From the NCBI RefSeq assembly GCF_007565055.1, contig NC_044554.1:56763676-56827675 (forward strand): a stretch of DNA of 64,000 nt, in the 5' to 3' direction. A model generated the notes under the pieces. It did not search any database. It was not told the origin of the DNA and saw only the letters and a program-made list of their open reading frames with translations. Both the position numbers and the translations under genes were made by a program. The first letter of the stretch is position 1. Each line of letters begins with the position of its first letter. Positions 1-11,184 of this stretch are shown piece after piece. The DNA is from Rhinopithecus roxellana (Eukaryota; Chordata; Mammalia; Primates; Cercopithecidae).

Positions 1-477
1 CTTGATGTAGACGGTAGCCTTTCACTGAAAATAACTGAGCAAAGGATGCATGATCCAATTATAGAGATGTCATATGGGAATTATATGAGATTCCCATATG
101 ACATTATATTCCCATATGAATTATATGATGCATGATCAAATTATAGAGATGTCATATGGGAATCAAATTACAGAGATGTCAAATGGGAATCCTACCATTA
201 GATGAGAAGTGAGAATAGATGTCACTAACTACAGAATTGAAAAGGTGGACTTTGACCTAGTCTTAATGGTGGGAAATATTTGGAAAGTCAAAGAAATAGG
301 ACAGGGATGGGGTTGATAGGTTTTTGGGAAAGAAACAGCATATATAATAACACAATGATGTGAAAATTAGTGCAAAAAAAGTCAAGTGTGCTTAGCACAT
401 AAGAAACTAACCTGACTAAAATGCAGTATGTTAGGGAAGAGCACCCATATTAACCTGGGAACATAAGAAAAGCCTTG
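1..477. other. Unassigned AT-rich sequence
   Basis: Apart from the local palindromic duplication at 44-190 I recognise no gene or interspersed repeat here. Open frames overlapping 382-631 on the minus strand run into the Alu and encode only Alu-derived peptide. Confidence 0.6.
44..190. repeat. Local direct and inverted duplication with 15-bp hairpin
   Basis: A 37-nt unit at 45-81 recurs at 127-163 with one mismatch (period 82), and a third partial copy lies at 164-190. Between them the unit appears inverted. ATGTCATATGGGAAT at 67-81 is an exact reverse complement of 90-104, leaving an 8-nt loop, and a further inverted partial copy sits at about 109-119. This looks like a fold-back or template-switch expansion, not a known transposon. 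Confidence 0.85.
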
Positions 478-777
478 TGGCTGGACATGGTGGCTCACGC
501 CTGTAATCCCAACACTGGGAGGCCAAGGCAGGCAGATCACTGGAGGTGAGGAGTTCAAGACCAGCCTGGCCAACAGAGTGAAACCCTGTCCCTGCTAAAA
601 AATACAAAAAATGGGCCGGACATGGTGGCACGCACCTGCAATTTCAGCTACTCGGGAGGCTGAGGTGGGAGAATTGCTTGAACCTGGAAGTTGGAGTTTA
701 CAGTGAGCTGAAATTGTGCCACTGCACTCCAGCCTGGGAGACAGAGCAAGATTCTGTCTCAGAATAAAAGAAAAAAT
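478..777 (+). mobile_element. Alu SINE (AluS/J type), full length
   Basis: Starts GGCTGGACATGGTGGCTCA and carries the left-arm text, the middle A-rich linker near 598-612, a right arm starting GGGCCGGACATGGTGGC, and the GACAGAGCAAG end before a short A-rich tail. A 10-bp target-site duplication AAAAGCCTTG flanks it at 468-477 and 778-787. CpG decay puts it in an old or intermediate subfamily. Confidence 0.95.
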
Positions 778-787
778 AAAAGCCTTG

Positions 788-1775
788 ATATTAGGACAGG
801 AGGTTTAATGCCTGACTATACCGAGCCCAAAGCTAAAAGCTGATACTTGCAAATACATTTTAGAGTAGAATGCTTTCCTTCCTTGTTCACACCGTTAATA
901 AAGGGAATTCATTAAGGGAAGATATTCTTAGAGTTTGCCCATGAGATTAAGAGAATAAGACAGTTCTTTGAAGAAGAAAGGTAAAGTGGGGAGAGTGTTG
1001 CAGGAGAAAAAAAAAGAATCCTAATTGGTTTTGTATGTGTAAGAAAAAATTAAGAGGCGGAGGTCAGTGACAGCCTACTAAAGAAAAGGACAGTAGAAAA
1101 TCAACACTGAGCAATAACTGGAAGGGAACAACAAAGGGAAATTATCTCAGTAAAGGCCGATCTTTTGAGTTGATCCTATGTGCCCAACTGGCTCATAAAA
1201 TGACCTCGGCACGTGAGAAACTCCAAGCTGATATTTGCTCTGAGAAAGTCAGTATACAAACATGCCTGAGGTTCTTTTATTTGCTGTATTTGTGTTTCTC
1301 TATATTTGTTAAGATGGATGAATTCTCTGCTTCATTGAACACAGTAGTTAAAGCAAGTGAAAATTAAATGTTGACTTGGTCTGATTAAAGTATAAATCTA
1401 AATGCGGCTTTAAGAGACAGAATCAGAAAGTGAGAAGAGAGATTCATTATGCATTTATATAGACAGAGAAATTTGGCTTCTAAATATCCTTATAATGGGT
1501 TGGAAGTCATAAAGACAATAGATACAACAGCTTTACTTTAACCTACAGATTATATCCTATGTATTTAAAACTCTAGAAGATGAAATTACCTACCAAAGGA
1601 AATTAAATATTGAAAGCCTAACACAGGAGGCCAAAAAGTCCAAACTTTTTCTTTTGCCTTTTATATAAAGAAAAACATAAGAGTTTTAGTTAAACATCTA
1701 TATATTTAAATGGCCAATGCACATTTGAAAATATGTAAAATTTCAGTACTAGTCAAATAAATCTAAAGTAATGAC
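788..1775. other. Unassigned sequence
   Basis: AT-rich, CpG-poor sequence with no recognisable gene, repeat family or long open frame. The 65-codon frame at 1170-1367 has no family resemblance and no coding support. Confidence 0.5.
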
Positions 1776-1779
1776 ATAT

Positions 1780-2240
1780 TGTCTATCTAACAAATTGGTA
1801 AAAATTAAGAAGATGAATAATATTTATTGGTAATGGGCAGTGACAAACTGAACATTCTGTAGAATAAAATTTTCAACTTGCCAAAGTACAATCTAATATA
1901 TTGTGCATATTTTTTGATTCAGTAATTTTACTTCTAGGAAAATATTCTAAGCTAAATGAGGAATTTGTATACAGAAGAAAATACAAATTTTCAAAGGAAG
2001 CATTGCCTATTACAAAGCTGCAGACTATTTAAATGCCTACTAAGAGGGAATTGGATTGAATAAATTATAACATATTTATAATGTAAAGTAGTAGAGAGCT
2101 GCTTAAAAGGAAGAATTCATCATTATGTATGATTATGTCATTTTATATTAGATAAAAATGAGATTGAAATATATATACAAAATGTTATGCTACACGATAT
2201 ATTTAGTATGTCTCAATTTAGAAAGATAATTAATCTCTTT
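1780..2240 (+). mobile_element. Old L1M (L1ME-type) 3' UTR fragment
   Basis: The run TCAGTAATTTTACTTCTAGG near 1920-1939 matches the old L1 segment that reads gacccagcaattccacttctagg. It is followed in order by decayed forms of the next parts of that segment (a gggaattggattgaataaattat block at 2046-2069, then a ttcatcattatgtatgat block). It is heavily diverged, so the edges are approximate. Confidence 0.55.
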
Positions 2241-3250
2241 ATGGAAAAGTCTAAATTGGTATGTTTTTAATTGTTATATCTGGCTGGCATTATGCAGATG
2301 TTTTTACCTTCTATTCCATAAAGGTAGGCTTTAACTTTGGAATTATAAGCTTGTGTTATTTTGTGATCAGCAGAATCAATTGAATGACTCAATCTAATAG
2401 ACTTCAATATTCCATAAGTGTAGTTGTAGCTGTACACACAGGTGGCTGAAGTAGAATGTAGGAGAAGGTTCTTGGAGTTGAAGGGTTTAATTATCTTTGA
2501 GGCTGGAAAACTGGATGTGTCATCCTCATACATAATGATGAGAACAGATTGAATAGAAAGAAAAGATCAAATCCTATTATAACTTTAACAATTTATACAG
2601 TGATAGACAACAAGAAAAGACATAAGCAGTATTGAGTGGCATGGATCTCAAATGACAAAGGCTTTTGGCATGACTTTGGAAAAGTGACAGTCAGGAAGGA
2701 GAAATAGGGAGCTGGGAGACTATCGACACCACTCCAGACCCTGTGGTTTAGGGAACCTGTAGCCTCCAAAGTCAGGGTTACTAGAGAGGTCTTGCTCTCA
2801 AGGGAGACACAATGTTCAGCAAAAGCTGGTGGAAGCGCCATGCAGGGGAGATGCTTCAATTTATATAAATCTTTATTTCAAATCTACCACGTGCCAGTGG
2901 CTGCACTGATTCTTGAGTAACAATTTAATGCTTACAGAAATCACAAGGGAAAAGGTATGGACTGGATGAAAAAAATAAGGAAAGAAGAAGAGAGTAAAAT
3001 GAGGATAAAAGTTCATGACAAGACAGATTCTCCATCCTTTCTTCTGGAAGGTGACTAAGGATGGTGACAATAACAAGGTTTCTATCAGAAGTGCAGCCTA
3101 GCAGGTTACAGGGACAAGTGCAATAATAAATGACAGTTTTGAAAATATGCAATATTCAATATAGAAAGATGGAAAGGTCAAGGTATAAATATATCTTAAG
3201 AGCTAGAGAGGCCAGATCATGCTTCTGGTTAGACATATCACCATTGAGAG
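2241..3250. other. Unassigned sequence
   Basis: No gene or family recognised. Several overlapping minus-strand frames of 67-88 codons (2267-3152) resemble nothing and overlap one another in different frames, as expected by chance. Confidence 0.5.
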
Positions 3251-3251
3251 T

Positions 3252-3408
3252 CTTGCACTCAGAGTGTGGTTCATGGACCATCAGCGTTGGCATTACCTGA
3301 GCTTGCTGAAAGTGCAAAATCTTTTAAACCCCATCTCTGACCTACTGAATCAGGATCTGCATTTTAACAAGTCCAGCTGATTCATAATCTCATTAAAGTT
3401 TAAGAAAT
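3252..3408 (+). mobile_element. MER5A-type hAT-Charlie MITE
   Basis: AGAGTGTGGTTCATGGACCA, then CATTACCTGAGCTTGCTG, CTACTGAATCAGGATCTGCA, TTTTAACAAGTCCAGCTGAT and AAAGTTTAAGAAATA follow the MER5A consensus order almost from end to end. MER5A is a non-autonomous hAT element of early eutherian age. Its last bases are the target of the L1 insertion that follows. Confidence 0.85.
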
Positions 3409-3415
3409 ATTTCTT
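3402..3415. repeat. Target-site duplication, left copy (AAGAAATATTTCTT)
   Basis: This 14-bp sequence is repeated exactly at 5184-5197 and brackets the L1. The target is itself near-palindromic, and the L1 endonuclease-type TTTT/A context fits. Confidence 0.9.
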
Positions 3416-3664
3416 TTTTTTTTTTTTTTTTTTTATTATACTTTAAGTTCTAGGGTACATGTGCATAACGTGCAGGTTTGTTACATATGTATACTTATGC
3501 CATGTTGGTGTGCTGCACCCATCAACTCGTCAGCACCCATCAATTCATCATTTATATCTTGTATAACTCCCCAGTGCAAGCCCTCCCTCCTCCCCCCTCC
3601 CCCCTCCCCATGATAGGCCCCTGTGCGTGATGTTCCCCTTCCCGAGTCCAAGTGATCTCATTGT

Positions 3665-4264
3665 TCAGTTCCCACCTATGAGTGAGAACATGCGGTGTTT
3701 GGTTTTCTGTTCTTGTGATAGTTTGCTAAGAATGATGGTTTCCAGCTGCATCCATGTCCCTACAAAGGACGCAAACTCATCCTTTTTTATGGCTGCATAG
3801 TATTCCATGGTGTATATGTGCCACATTTTCTTAATCCAGTCTGTCACAGATGGACATTTGGGTTGATTCCAAGTCTTTGCTATTGTGAATAGTGCCGCAA
3901 TAAACATACGTGTACATGTGTCTTTGTAGTAGAATAATTTATAATCCTTTGGGTATATACCCAGTAGTGGGATGGCTGGGTCATATGGTACATCTAGTTC
4001 TAGATCCTTGAGGAATTGCCATACTGTTTTCCATAATGGTTGAACTAGTTTACAATCCCACCAACAGTGTAAAAGTGTTCCTATTTCTCCACATCCTCTC
4101 CAACACCTGTTGTTTCCTGACTTCTTAATGATTGCCATTCTAACTGGTGTGAGATGGTATCTCATTGTGGTTTTGATTTGCATTTCTCTGATGGCGAGTG
4201 ATGATGAGCATTTTTTCATGTGTCTGTTGGCTGTATGAATATCTTCTTTTGAGAAATGTCTGTT
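3665..4264 (-). pseudogene. L1 ORF2p C-terminal fragment, open to its natural stop
   Basis: About 200 codons of L1 ORF2 C-terminus, from RHFSKEDIHTANRHMKK to the native end KHRMFSLIGGN. The cysteine motif C-x3-C-x7-H-x4-C of ORF2p (CWRGCGEIGTLLHCWWDC) is complete. ORF2p is the endonuclease and reverse transcriptase of LINE-1, and this tail is its nucleic-acid-binding end. The frame has no stops. It is a dead fragment, with no promoter, endonuclease or RT domain. Confidence 0.9.
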
Positions 4265-4268
4265 AGGA

Positions 4269-5183
4269 ATCCAGCTTACAAGGGATGTAAAGGACCTCTT
4301 CAAGGAGAACTACAAACCACTGCTCAGTGAAATCAAAGAGGACACAAACAAATGGAAGAACATACCATGCTCATGGATAGGAAGAATCAATATCGTGAAA
4401 ATGGCCATACTCCCCAAGGTTATTTATAGATTCAATGCCATCCCCATCAAGCTACCAATGAGTTTCTTCACAGAATTGGAAAAAACTGCTTTAAAGTTCA
4501 TATGGAACCAAAAAAGAGCCCGCATTGCCAAGACAATCCTAAGTCAAAAGGACAAAGCTGGAGGCGTCACGCTACCTGACTTCAAACTATACTACAAGGC
4601 TACAGTCACCAAAACAGCATGGTACTGGTACCAAAACAGAGATATAGATCAATGGAACAGAACAGAGTCCTCAGAAATAATACCACACATCTACAGCCAT
4701 CTGATCTTTGACAAACCTGAGAGAAACAAGAAATGGGGAAAGGATTCCCTATTTAATAAATGGAGCTGGGAAAATTGGCTAGCCATAAGTAGAAAGCTGA
4801 AACTGGATCCTTTCCTTACCCCTTATACGAAGATTAATTCAAGATGGATTAGAGACTTAAATGTTAGACCTAATACCATAAAAACCCTAGAAGAAAATCT
4901 AGGTAGTACCATTCAGGACATAGGCATGGGTAAGGACTTCATGTCTAAAACACCAAAAGCAACGGCAGCAAAAGCAAAAATTGACAAATGGGATCTAATT
5001 AAACTAAAGAGCTTTTGCACAGCAAAAGAAACTACCATCAGAGTGAACAGGCAACCTACAGAATGGGAGAAAATTTTTGCAACCTACTCATCTGACAAAG
5101 GGCTAATATCCAGAATCTACAAAGAACTCAAACAAATATACGAGAAAAAAACAAACAACCCCATCAAAAAGTGGGGAAAGGAT
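4269..5183 (+). pseudogene. L1 ORF2p fragment after the RT domain, inverted segment
   Basis: About 305 uninterrupted codons reading IQLTRDVKDLFKENY then MAILPKVIYRFNAIPIK, KDKAGGVTLPDFKLYYKATV and FCTAKETTIRVNRQPTEWEK, all typical of L1 ORF2p between the RT core and the C-terminal domain. The frame runs on past the duplication into flanking DNA and stops at 5243. It is non-functional: an internal piece, inverted relative to its own 3' end. Confidence 0.9.
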
Positions 5184-5197
5184 AAGAAATATTTCTT
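5184..5197. repeat. Target-site duplication, right copy
   Basis: Exact copy of 3402-3415. It marks the right end of the L1 insertion and shows that both inverted halves entered in one event. Confidence 0.9.
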
Positions 5198-7552
5198 AAA
5201 ACATATATTCACAACTACTAAACCACATTCAACTGAATTATAGGTTGAGTTACAACTAGGATGCCAGGAACTATGCATAAACCTCTATCCTATTGCATCT
5301 ATGAAGCAGTCTATATCTTCATAATTCCTGTGTATGCATAATTCCTGTGTCCCCAGCCTTATGTACTGGGAAAACACACACTGGTGGGAGTTCATAAGGC
5401 TGGGAAGCTAATTTCCTCTATCTTTAGGGGAAAAAAAAAGTGGTTGAAAACAGGATTCTAGAAAAACTGATCTGCAAAACTGAGACTATTTGCCTGCCAC
5501 AGGGAGTATTTGTGCCTAGGAGGGGTCAGAGGTTCTTGAGACAACCCTGAGCACTTATATCCCATGTTAAGAGAGGATTTTGATTCACAGAGAATCATTA
5601 ATGGATACTTAGACTATGTGCAAGAGTTTAATTGGGCAGGATCTGACACAGCCAGAACCTTTAGAGAACATGAGACCTGCAGCCATGGGAGAAGGGGGCA
5701 TGCCATTCCTGAAAGAGCCCTAGGAAAGAAGGATTGCTGGCCCTGTAATGGACATTATAGCTCTAGTAATCAAAGTCCACTCCAGACTTCCTGGGTGCAC
5801 TTACAAGACACAATTTGTAAGTGTAGTACTAAGTAGACTATCAGCCTTGGCAATGAGGTCAGTGAGATGGGTGGTCAGCAGGGAGAGTATGAGGCTCCAG
5901 CTCACCTCAGTTTCCAGGAGACCCATGAGAGTTTGTCAGAGATTCAAACTCAGCCCACAAGAAAGCACCCCAAACGCAGGATAGGCAGGTGGAAACAGAG
6001 AAGCCTGTCCTGGGAGGAGCCAGCATATGACTAAGCTGCACCCCCATGTCTAGGGAGGAGTGGCAGATAGCCTGTAGGGGAAAAATGGGGCTGCAACCAC
6101 TTGAAAGTAAGCTCCCCTTCTCACCTCCCGTTAAGACATGCCACATATAGAAATGTGTGAAAGAACCTACCTTCTGGGGTCAGCAGTCATGCTGAACTGA
6201 AAGAAAACACGTAATACCTTTACCCTTTTAGATAACCCTTTTAGGACACCGTGTAGACCATCATCAGTGAACTTGCCCTACACTTTCTCCTTCACCACAC
6301 CACCCCCTTCCAGTCCTTACTTCTGGCTAGTTTAGATATAAAATTAATGTGAGCATTCTTTCCTTGGAGATAGATGTGGAAAAGAACTTAGCCTAGGGTG
6401 GTAGTTTAACCGGGAGTCAGGTAGGAGTACCACCCCAAATAGAAGTATTGTTTTATCCTATAGTATTTACCTCTTTTTTTGTGCACCCTCTCCCAGAGAG
6501 ACACAGTCTATATATGTGGACATATCACTTTCAATTTGTCTATTGAAGATACCACTTATCATCCTTATTTGATATCACTTCTTTCTTCAGTCAATATCTA
6601 GCTCAGGTCAGCACAATTAGAAGTTAAAAAGTTAGCAAGAAAAAATATACTTAGATTATCAGTTTCTCATTACATATTCAAAAAGGCAAAAGCAACTCAA
6701 TAATTTTAGATCAGTTGTCTGTCCAACCAAATTGCTCACAAGGATAAGTTTGGCTGCAGAGCACTGAACTGCTTGAAGCCATGAGTCAGGGACATGAATG
6801 AGACAGTCTTGCAAAGAATTCTCACTCTGCATCTCCTTTTCATTCACTTGGATTCTATCCCTTAATATGGACAGATGTCTTACCATCCCTAACATTCCCA
6901 GAATCCTCAGTGAAGCAAGTCAAACTCACTACCCCTTGTGTCCAGCAGGAAGCCAAGTAGCATCAACATGATCCAAAGTAATTAAACCAGTAGTGAACTC
7001 TTTTTGCAAATCTTCTGCATTTAATTGTAATCTTACATTTGTCTACTCTTTGATTTTGTGATAATCTGGAGAAACACAGTTATGATAGAATAATGGGTAG
7101 AGAGTGACAGTCCTTAGTCATAGTCAATTCATTGTTTAACTGAAATAATCACTGACTCCTACAACATCAATTTGATTGAAATATGGGAGGATTTAATTTG
7201 TTCTTGGGGGTTATTGAAATAGCCAAGTCATGACATATCTGAGAGAATTATTCCTGTCCGTGTAAAAATAGATTTCAATAAACAGGGCAGTAATCTGCTT
7301 GATTATTTGGCCATTGTCCTATTCTTATGTCAGAATTAAAATGTAACAACAGAAAACGTATTTAGGTGTGCCACATACACAAAGCCTGAATGTATCTGCT
7401 ACAGATGTGTATTTTTTCAATTAACTGGCAAAAGTCTCTGTAGAACTACCATTTCACCAGCTTACCAACCATTTTACCATAAGAGATATAGGAGGAGACA
7501 GAGACAGACAGAACAGAGAGATTTTACCCAAGCAGTGTTGCCTCACATATGT
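5198..7552. other. Unassigned sequence, about 2.3 kb
   Basis: No gene or confident repeat family. 5250-6250 is slightly richer in G+C than its surroundings and has short overlapping frames of 78-90 codons with no family resemblance. CATAATTCCTGTGT is directly repeated 17 bp apart at about 5320-5350. The remainder (6250-7440) is AT-rich single-copy-looking DNA, ending in a GA-rich approach to the purine tract. Confidence 0.5.
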
Positions 7553-7710
7553 GGAAAGAAGGGGGGGGGAGAGAGAGAGAGAGAGGAAGGAAGAAAGAAA
7601 GGAAGGAAGGAAGGAAGGAAGGAAGGAAGGAAGGAAGGAAGGAAGGAAGGAAGGAAGGAAGGAAGGAAGGAAGGAAGGAAGGAAGGAAGGAAGAAAGGAA
7701 GGAAGGAAGG
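7553..7710 (+). repeat. Purine tract with (GGAA)23 microsatellite
   Basis: 158 nt contain only A and G. In order: a G9 run at 7561-7569, a short (GA)n, interrupted GGAA/GAAA, then 23 perfect GGAA units at 7601-7692, one GAAA interruption and about four more GGAA. Frames predicted through it (KEGRKEGR or PSFLPSFL repeats) are artefacts. Confidence 0.97.
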
Positions 7711-8354
7711 TTTCATTTATCAAGGCCCATTTAAAAATATGAAGTGTGCATTATGTTTTTTATAGAAAATATTGAGAAGTGTCCAGACATTAAAATTTTT
7801 GTTTTACTATTTTTGCAATGCACTTTACCTCTATCTGGCATTTTGTGCAGTGTGACTAGGATAGCAATAGTCAAAAGACAATAGGATGCCCACCCAACAA
7901 ACGAACGAATTGTTAAGTTGTAACCTGCAGTCTTCGCTCCCATGTTTCAACTCTGAAAAATGTGTGTCATCATGTCTACCTATGGAGCAATGACCAATTG
8001 TTGCCCCCCAAGAAAAGACAAAATAAGAATTATCAAATATAAACATTTATGATGATTTAAGAGTCTCATTAAGTCTACTTTATGCATTATATTACCTTCA
8101 TTACGTAAATGTTAATTCTTCAAATGCCAAACACATATGTTACAGTATTATTACTAAAAGATTGTCAGTTATGCAAAAGATTATGAGGGTACAAATAATA
8201 AAATAATAAAAAGGGAATTTAGAGACATTTAAAGATTCAATTAGTCATGTTTATACCTTTTCTTGTCATTTTATGATACTCTCCAAACTTTATTGTTTAT
8301 ATAATTATTTTTACTTCTTCTGTTCCTTTTTGTTAACTTTATTTTTTATTTGAT
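7711..8354. other. Unassigned AT-rich sequence
   Basis: No gene or repeat recognised. Minus-strand frames at 7731-8046 overlap in two frames and match nothing known. Confidence 0.5.
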
Positions 8355-8457
8355 TTACTTTTTAAATTATTTTATTTTATTTTAATTTCAGTAGTACAGG
8401 TGCAGGTTTGTTACACAGGTACACTTGTGTCATGGGGGTTTGTTGTACAGATTATTT
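8355..8457 (-). mobile_element. L1 3' end fragment (L1PB/L1MA type)
   Basis: A T-rich run followed by GTACAGGTGCAGGTTTGTTA and CATGGGGGTTTGTTGTACAG is the reverse complement of the terminal L1 3' UTR. Only about 100 bp are present, so it is strongly 5'-truncated. Confidence 0.85.
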
Positions 8458-8746
8458 GTTTAAGACTAGAGTTTTCAAACTGCTTTAAACACTCTTAAAT
8501 TTCTGAGATTTTAAATCTGTCTAGAAAGAAACATCAATACAATGTCATATGTTAAGCAAAAGATAAGAAACTAGCTAAAAATAATTAAAACTCATGCAGA
8601 CCTAGCCTTAATTGTCAATGGTCAATAAATATGATAAGTAGAAATAGATGGAAAGAAGTGTGAGTGGTTACAAACTTTTGGAAAGACAATGGAAATCTTG
8701 CAAGCCAATTCACCTACTAACTCACAAAACTGTATGATAGCTATAG

Positions 8747-8786
8747 ATAGGTAGATGATAGATAGATAGATAGATAATAGATAGAA
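8747..8786. repeat. Short imperfect (GATA)n
   Basis: TAGATAGATAGATAGAT with two interruptions in a 40-bp stretch. Confidence 0.9.
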
Positions 8787-9990
8787 ACAAGAATCAGCAC
8801 AAGGCATTTCAGAACCAATGAAATAATTAATCTGATACTGACATTTGAAGGATAAAAAACCTCCTTATAAAATCACCATGGTTGTAAGGCAAGGGTCTAG
8901 CATAAATATTAGGAATCTGTAGGAATTCAAGGTTGGACTGGCAGAAAATGCAGACATGGCAATAGATACAAGTCCATGCTTCCTAGAGCGGGATGTATGT
9001 GCCTCAAGCTTCTCAAAATGCTTTCAAACAGCATTTGGACAATAAATAAATAACATCGATTTACATAGCAACAGTTACTTCCTCTTCAATCAATATGATT
9101 AAGTTAAAAATCAAGTCTCATTATAGTGCTGTTGGGTCCTCAAAAATTCTCTAGCATGTGGTAAAGTCCCTTTAGTAAACAAACAACCAAAAACAAACAA
9201 ACAAAACACATAGGAAGTCTTCTACTTGACAAGCATCCAAATACACCTTTACTTCTTCCTGGGTTGCAAGTCACAGACCAAGGTTTAGGTCACAGTATTT
9301 CACCAAGGATTCTCCAAAAGCATATGTCTTCCTCGCTTGGACATGAATAAACAAGCTTTATGTAGTTTCAACACTGAAATGCTTTCTGAATTGACTGACT
9401 GACTTAGGGAGTTTTCTTTGCTTGGTTTCACACTTCTATGCTCAAGATCCTTATCACAGAAAAACATTAGTTTTGGTGTTTTATCACCACTGAGGATGAA
9501 AATAAATCCATGGGATATTTAAGTTTCACTAGGCTTTGTTTCCTTTCATGTTTCTAACTTAGGCCACAGATTATACAAGGCAGCTATCCAGTATCCATAC
9601 CACTAAGGTAGACTTCCCCTCACAATTTCAAGGTAGGATTCCTCTCACTTCTGTCAACTGGAAATTGATCTGGATGTCATACCATGGATATAATTACGAT
9701 GATATATTACTAATCAGATAGAGTGATATCTCCTGATACCTTATACTTACTTAGAGTTAAAATAAAACAATAATATTTTAATTAAAATTAACTAATACAT
9801 ATTTTACCAAAGGGCATATGAAGAAGGTAATGATAAAGAAATTGTTTGTGTAACTGCTCAGTCAACTTCCTGAAGTACATAAGTGATTCTTGGCTAAAAA
9901 TCCCCCCTTAAGAAACTATAATCCAGCAGACCACACTAATATGATCCACAGTACTACTACATATGCCAGGATATAGTAAACCCAATACTT
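8787..9990. other. Unassigned sequence
   Basis: Single-copy-looking sequence. The only feature is an A/C-rich stretch of AAAC repeats at about 9178-9208. No long open frame. Confidence 0.5.
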
Positions 9991-9994
9991 TTGA

Positions 9995-10335
9995 TCATGC
10001 TGCCCCTTCTGAGTGACATTTCTGCCTCTTTCATATTTGAATCTCTGTCAGTGCTAGTATTATCTTCTCCAGGAAGTTGACTTCAGTTGCCATCTGAATC
10101 ATTAGGATTTCCCTTGTTCTATTCATGTAGTACTTGGCAAGCATTTCTATTACAGCATAGAGCAAGTCAAGTGCACATTTGTTTACATGTCAGTTTCCCT
10201 GCCTCCCCTCAGTGTGAGGGGATGGAGGACAAGACTTCATCATCTGTGTATCTTCAACCATAAGATATAGCAAGGTACCTGATCTCTGGGAACTAAGGAA
10301 GGAATACATGCTGAGTGAATGTGTTACTGAATAAC
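9995..10335 (+). mobile_element. L2 LINE 3' end
   Basis: The order of motifs matches the L2 3' region: TCTCCAGGAAGTTGACTTC, then a decayed cttattacagcatag..gtttacatgtcagtttccctgcctcc block, TCTGTGTATCTTCAACCATA, and GAATACATGCTGAGTGAATG. L2 is an ancient mammalian CR1-like LINE and this copy is heavily decayed. Confidence 0.7.
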
Positions 10336-11180
10336 CTCCCAAACTTGATGCAGACTCCTGCTCTTGTGGAAAGATAAGAAAAATCCCCTCATCATCTTTT
10401 ATATATGTTGGTGAAGGGGGTGTGCCTCTGGATATGAGTTTAAAAACATAGCTACATGAATCTCCAAGGTGTATTCATGAGGAATCTGAGATGAAATGAA
10501 GTCCCAGTTTCCTATACTTTAAAAAAAAAACCCTCCTGTTTTAAATTTTTAGCTGAGAAAGCTATACTATTTACAGGGATTGTGCTTCTACTAACAGCCT
10601 TGCATTTGTTTTTTAAATAGGACCCTCTATCATTTTCTCTTAGTTAGTTAGTAGCTGTCATGTATAAAATTACCACAAATAAAAGAAGGAGGTGGAATAT
10701 AAATGTTCAGAGGCAACACAGCATGGTAGGCAGAGGTGAGAAAGGAGGTTGCAAAACACTTGTGTGGTTCCCCAGGGGATGAGGAATGTAGAGCAAGTCA
10801 CATCAGGAGCCTAGTGGCTGCTCTGTCCAGAGATATATGTACATTCATGTGTGTATATTTTTTTCTTAGAAGCTATAATATTTTAGAATCTTTCTGATTA
10901 TGTACAGGCTTCTGCTACTCATAACTTAAAATATCATGCATCTTGTTGCCGCATGTAGCTATGGCTGGGGCAATTCCTGCAAAACCTTTCTCAGCTTCTA
11001 GCTTCTTTTATCACAGAGAAATTTAATTTCAGCAAAGAAGAAAGGACAAGCTAGACAGGGAGTTTCCTAGGTGAGGAAGCAAATTAGTGGGAAAGGAAAA
11101 GGACATATTCTGGCTCCAAAAATGTAGTTGTTCCCCTCCAAAGTGCAATTGAACAGCTATCAGTATGGACAGTGGGGAGC
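10336..11180. other. Unassigned sequence
   Basis: No gene or repeat recognised. An A-run at about 10522-10531 is the only simple-sequence feature. Confidence 0.5.
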
Positions 11181-11184
11181 TAAC

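Larger units (their letters stand above)
3416..5183 (-). mobile_element. Young L1 (L1PA lineage), 5'-inverted by twin priming
   Basis: From 3416 the plus strand has a poly-T and then the reverse complement of the L1 3' UTR and ORF2 end, up to about 4265. From about 4267 the sequence switches to sense-orientation L1 ORF2 and continues to about 5183. The sense part ends in the AAAAAGTGGG..AAAGGA region and the antisense part begins a few codons further on (the RHFSKEDIHTANRH region), so the two pieces are consecutive in the parent L1. A perfect 14-bp duplication flanks the whole. That is the structure of a 5'-truncated, twin-primed LINE-1 insertion of about 1.77 kb. Both ORF2 segments lack stops, so it is fairly young. 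Confidence 0.95.

Noticed and set aside
382..631. Minus-strand frames near the first Alu as an exonised Alu peptide.
   Set aside because: They are standard antisense Alu reading frames. I see no convincing exon structure around them.
3665..5243. Two long frames as host genes on opposite strands.
   Set aside because: Both are recognisable L1 ORF2p pieces within one inverted L1 insertion.
7454..7765. Open frames on both strands reading as long Ser-Phe-Leu-Pro or Lys-Glu-Gly-Arg repeats.
   Set aside because: They are translations of the GGAA microsatellite. All frames stay open simply because the repeat lacks stop codons.
8747..8786. Short direct repeats of the GATA type as a possible CRISPR-like or attachment array.
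   Set aside because: They are ordinary microsatellite units without spacers, in a primate nuclear context.
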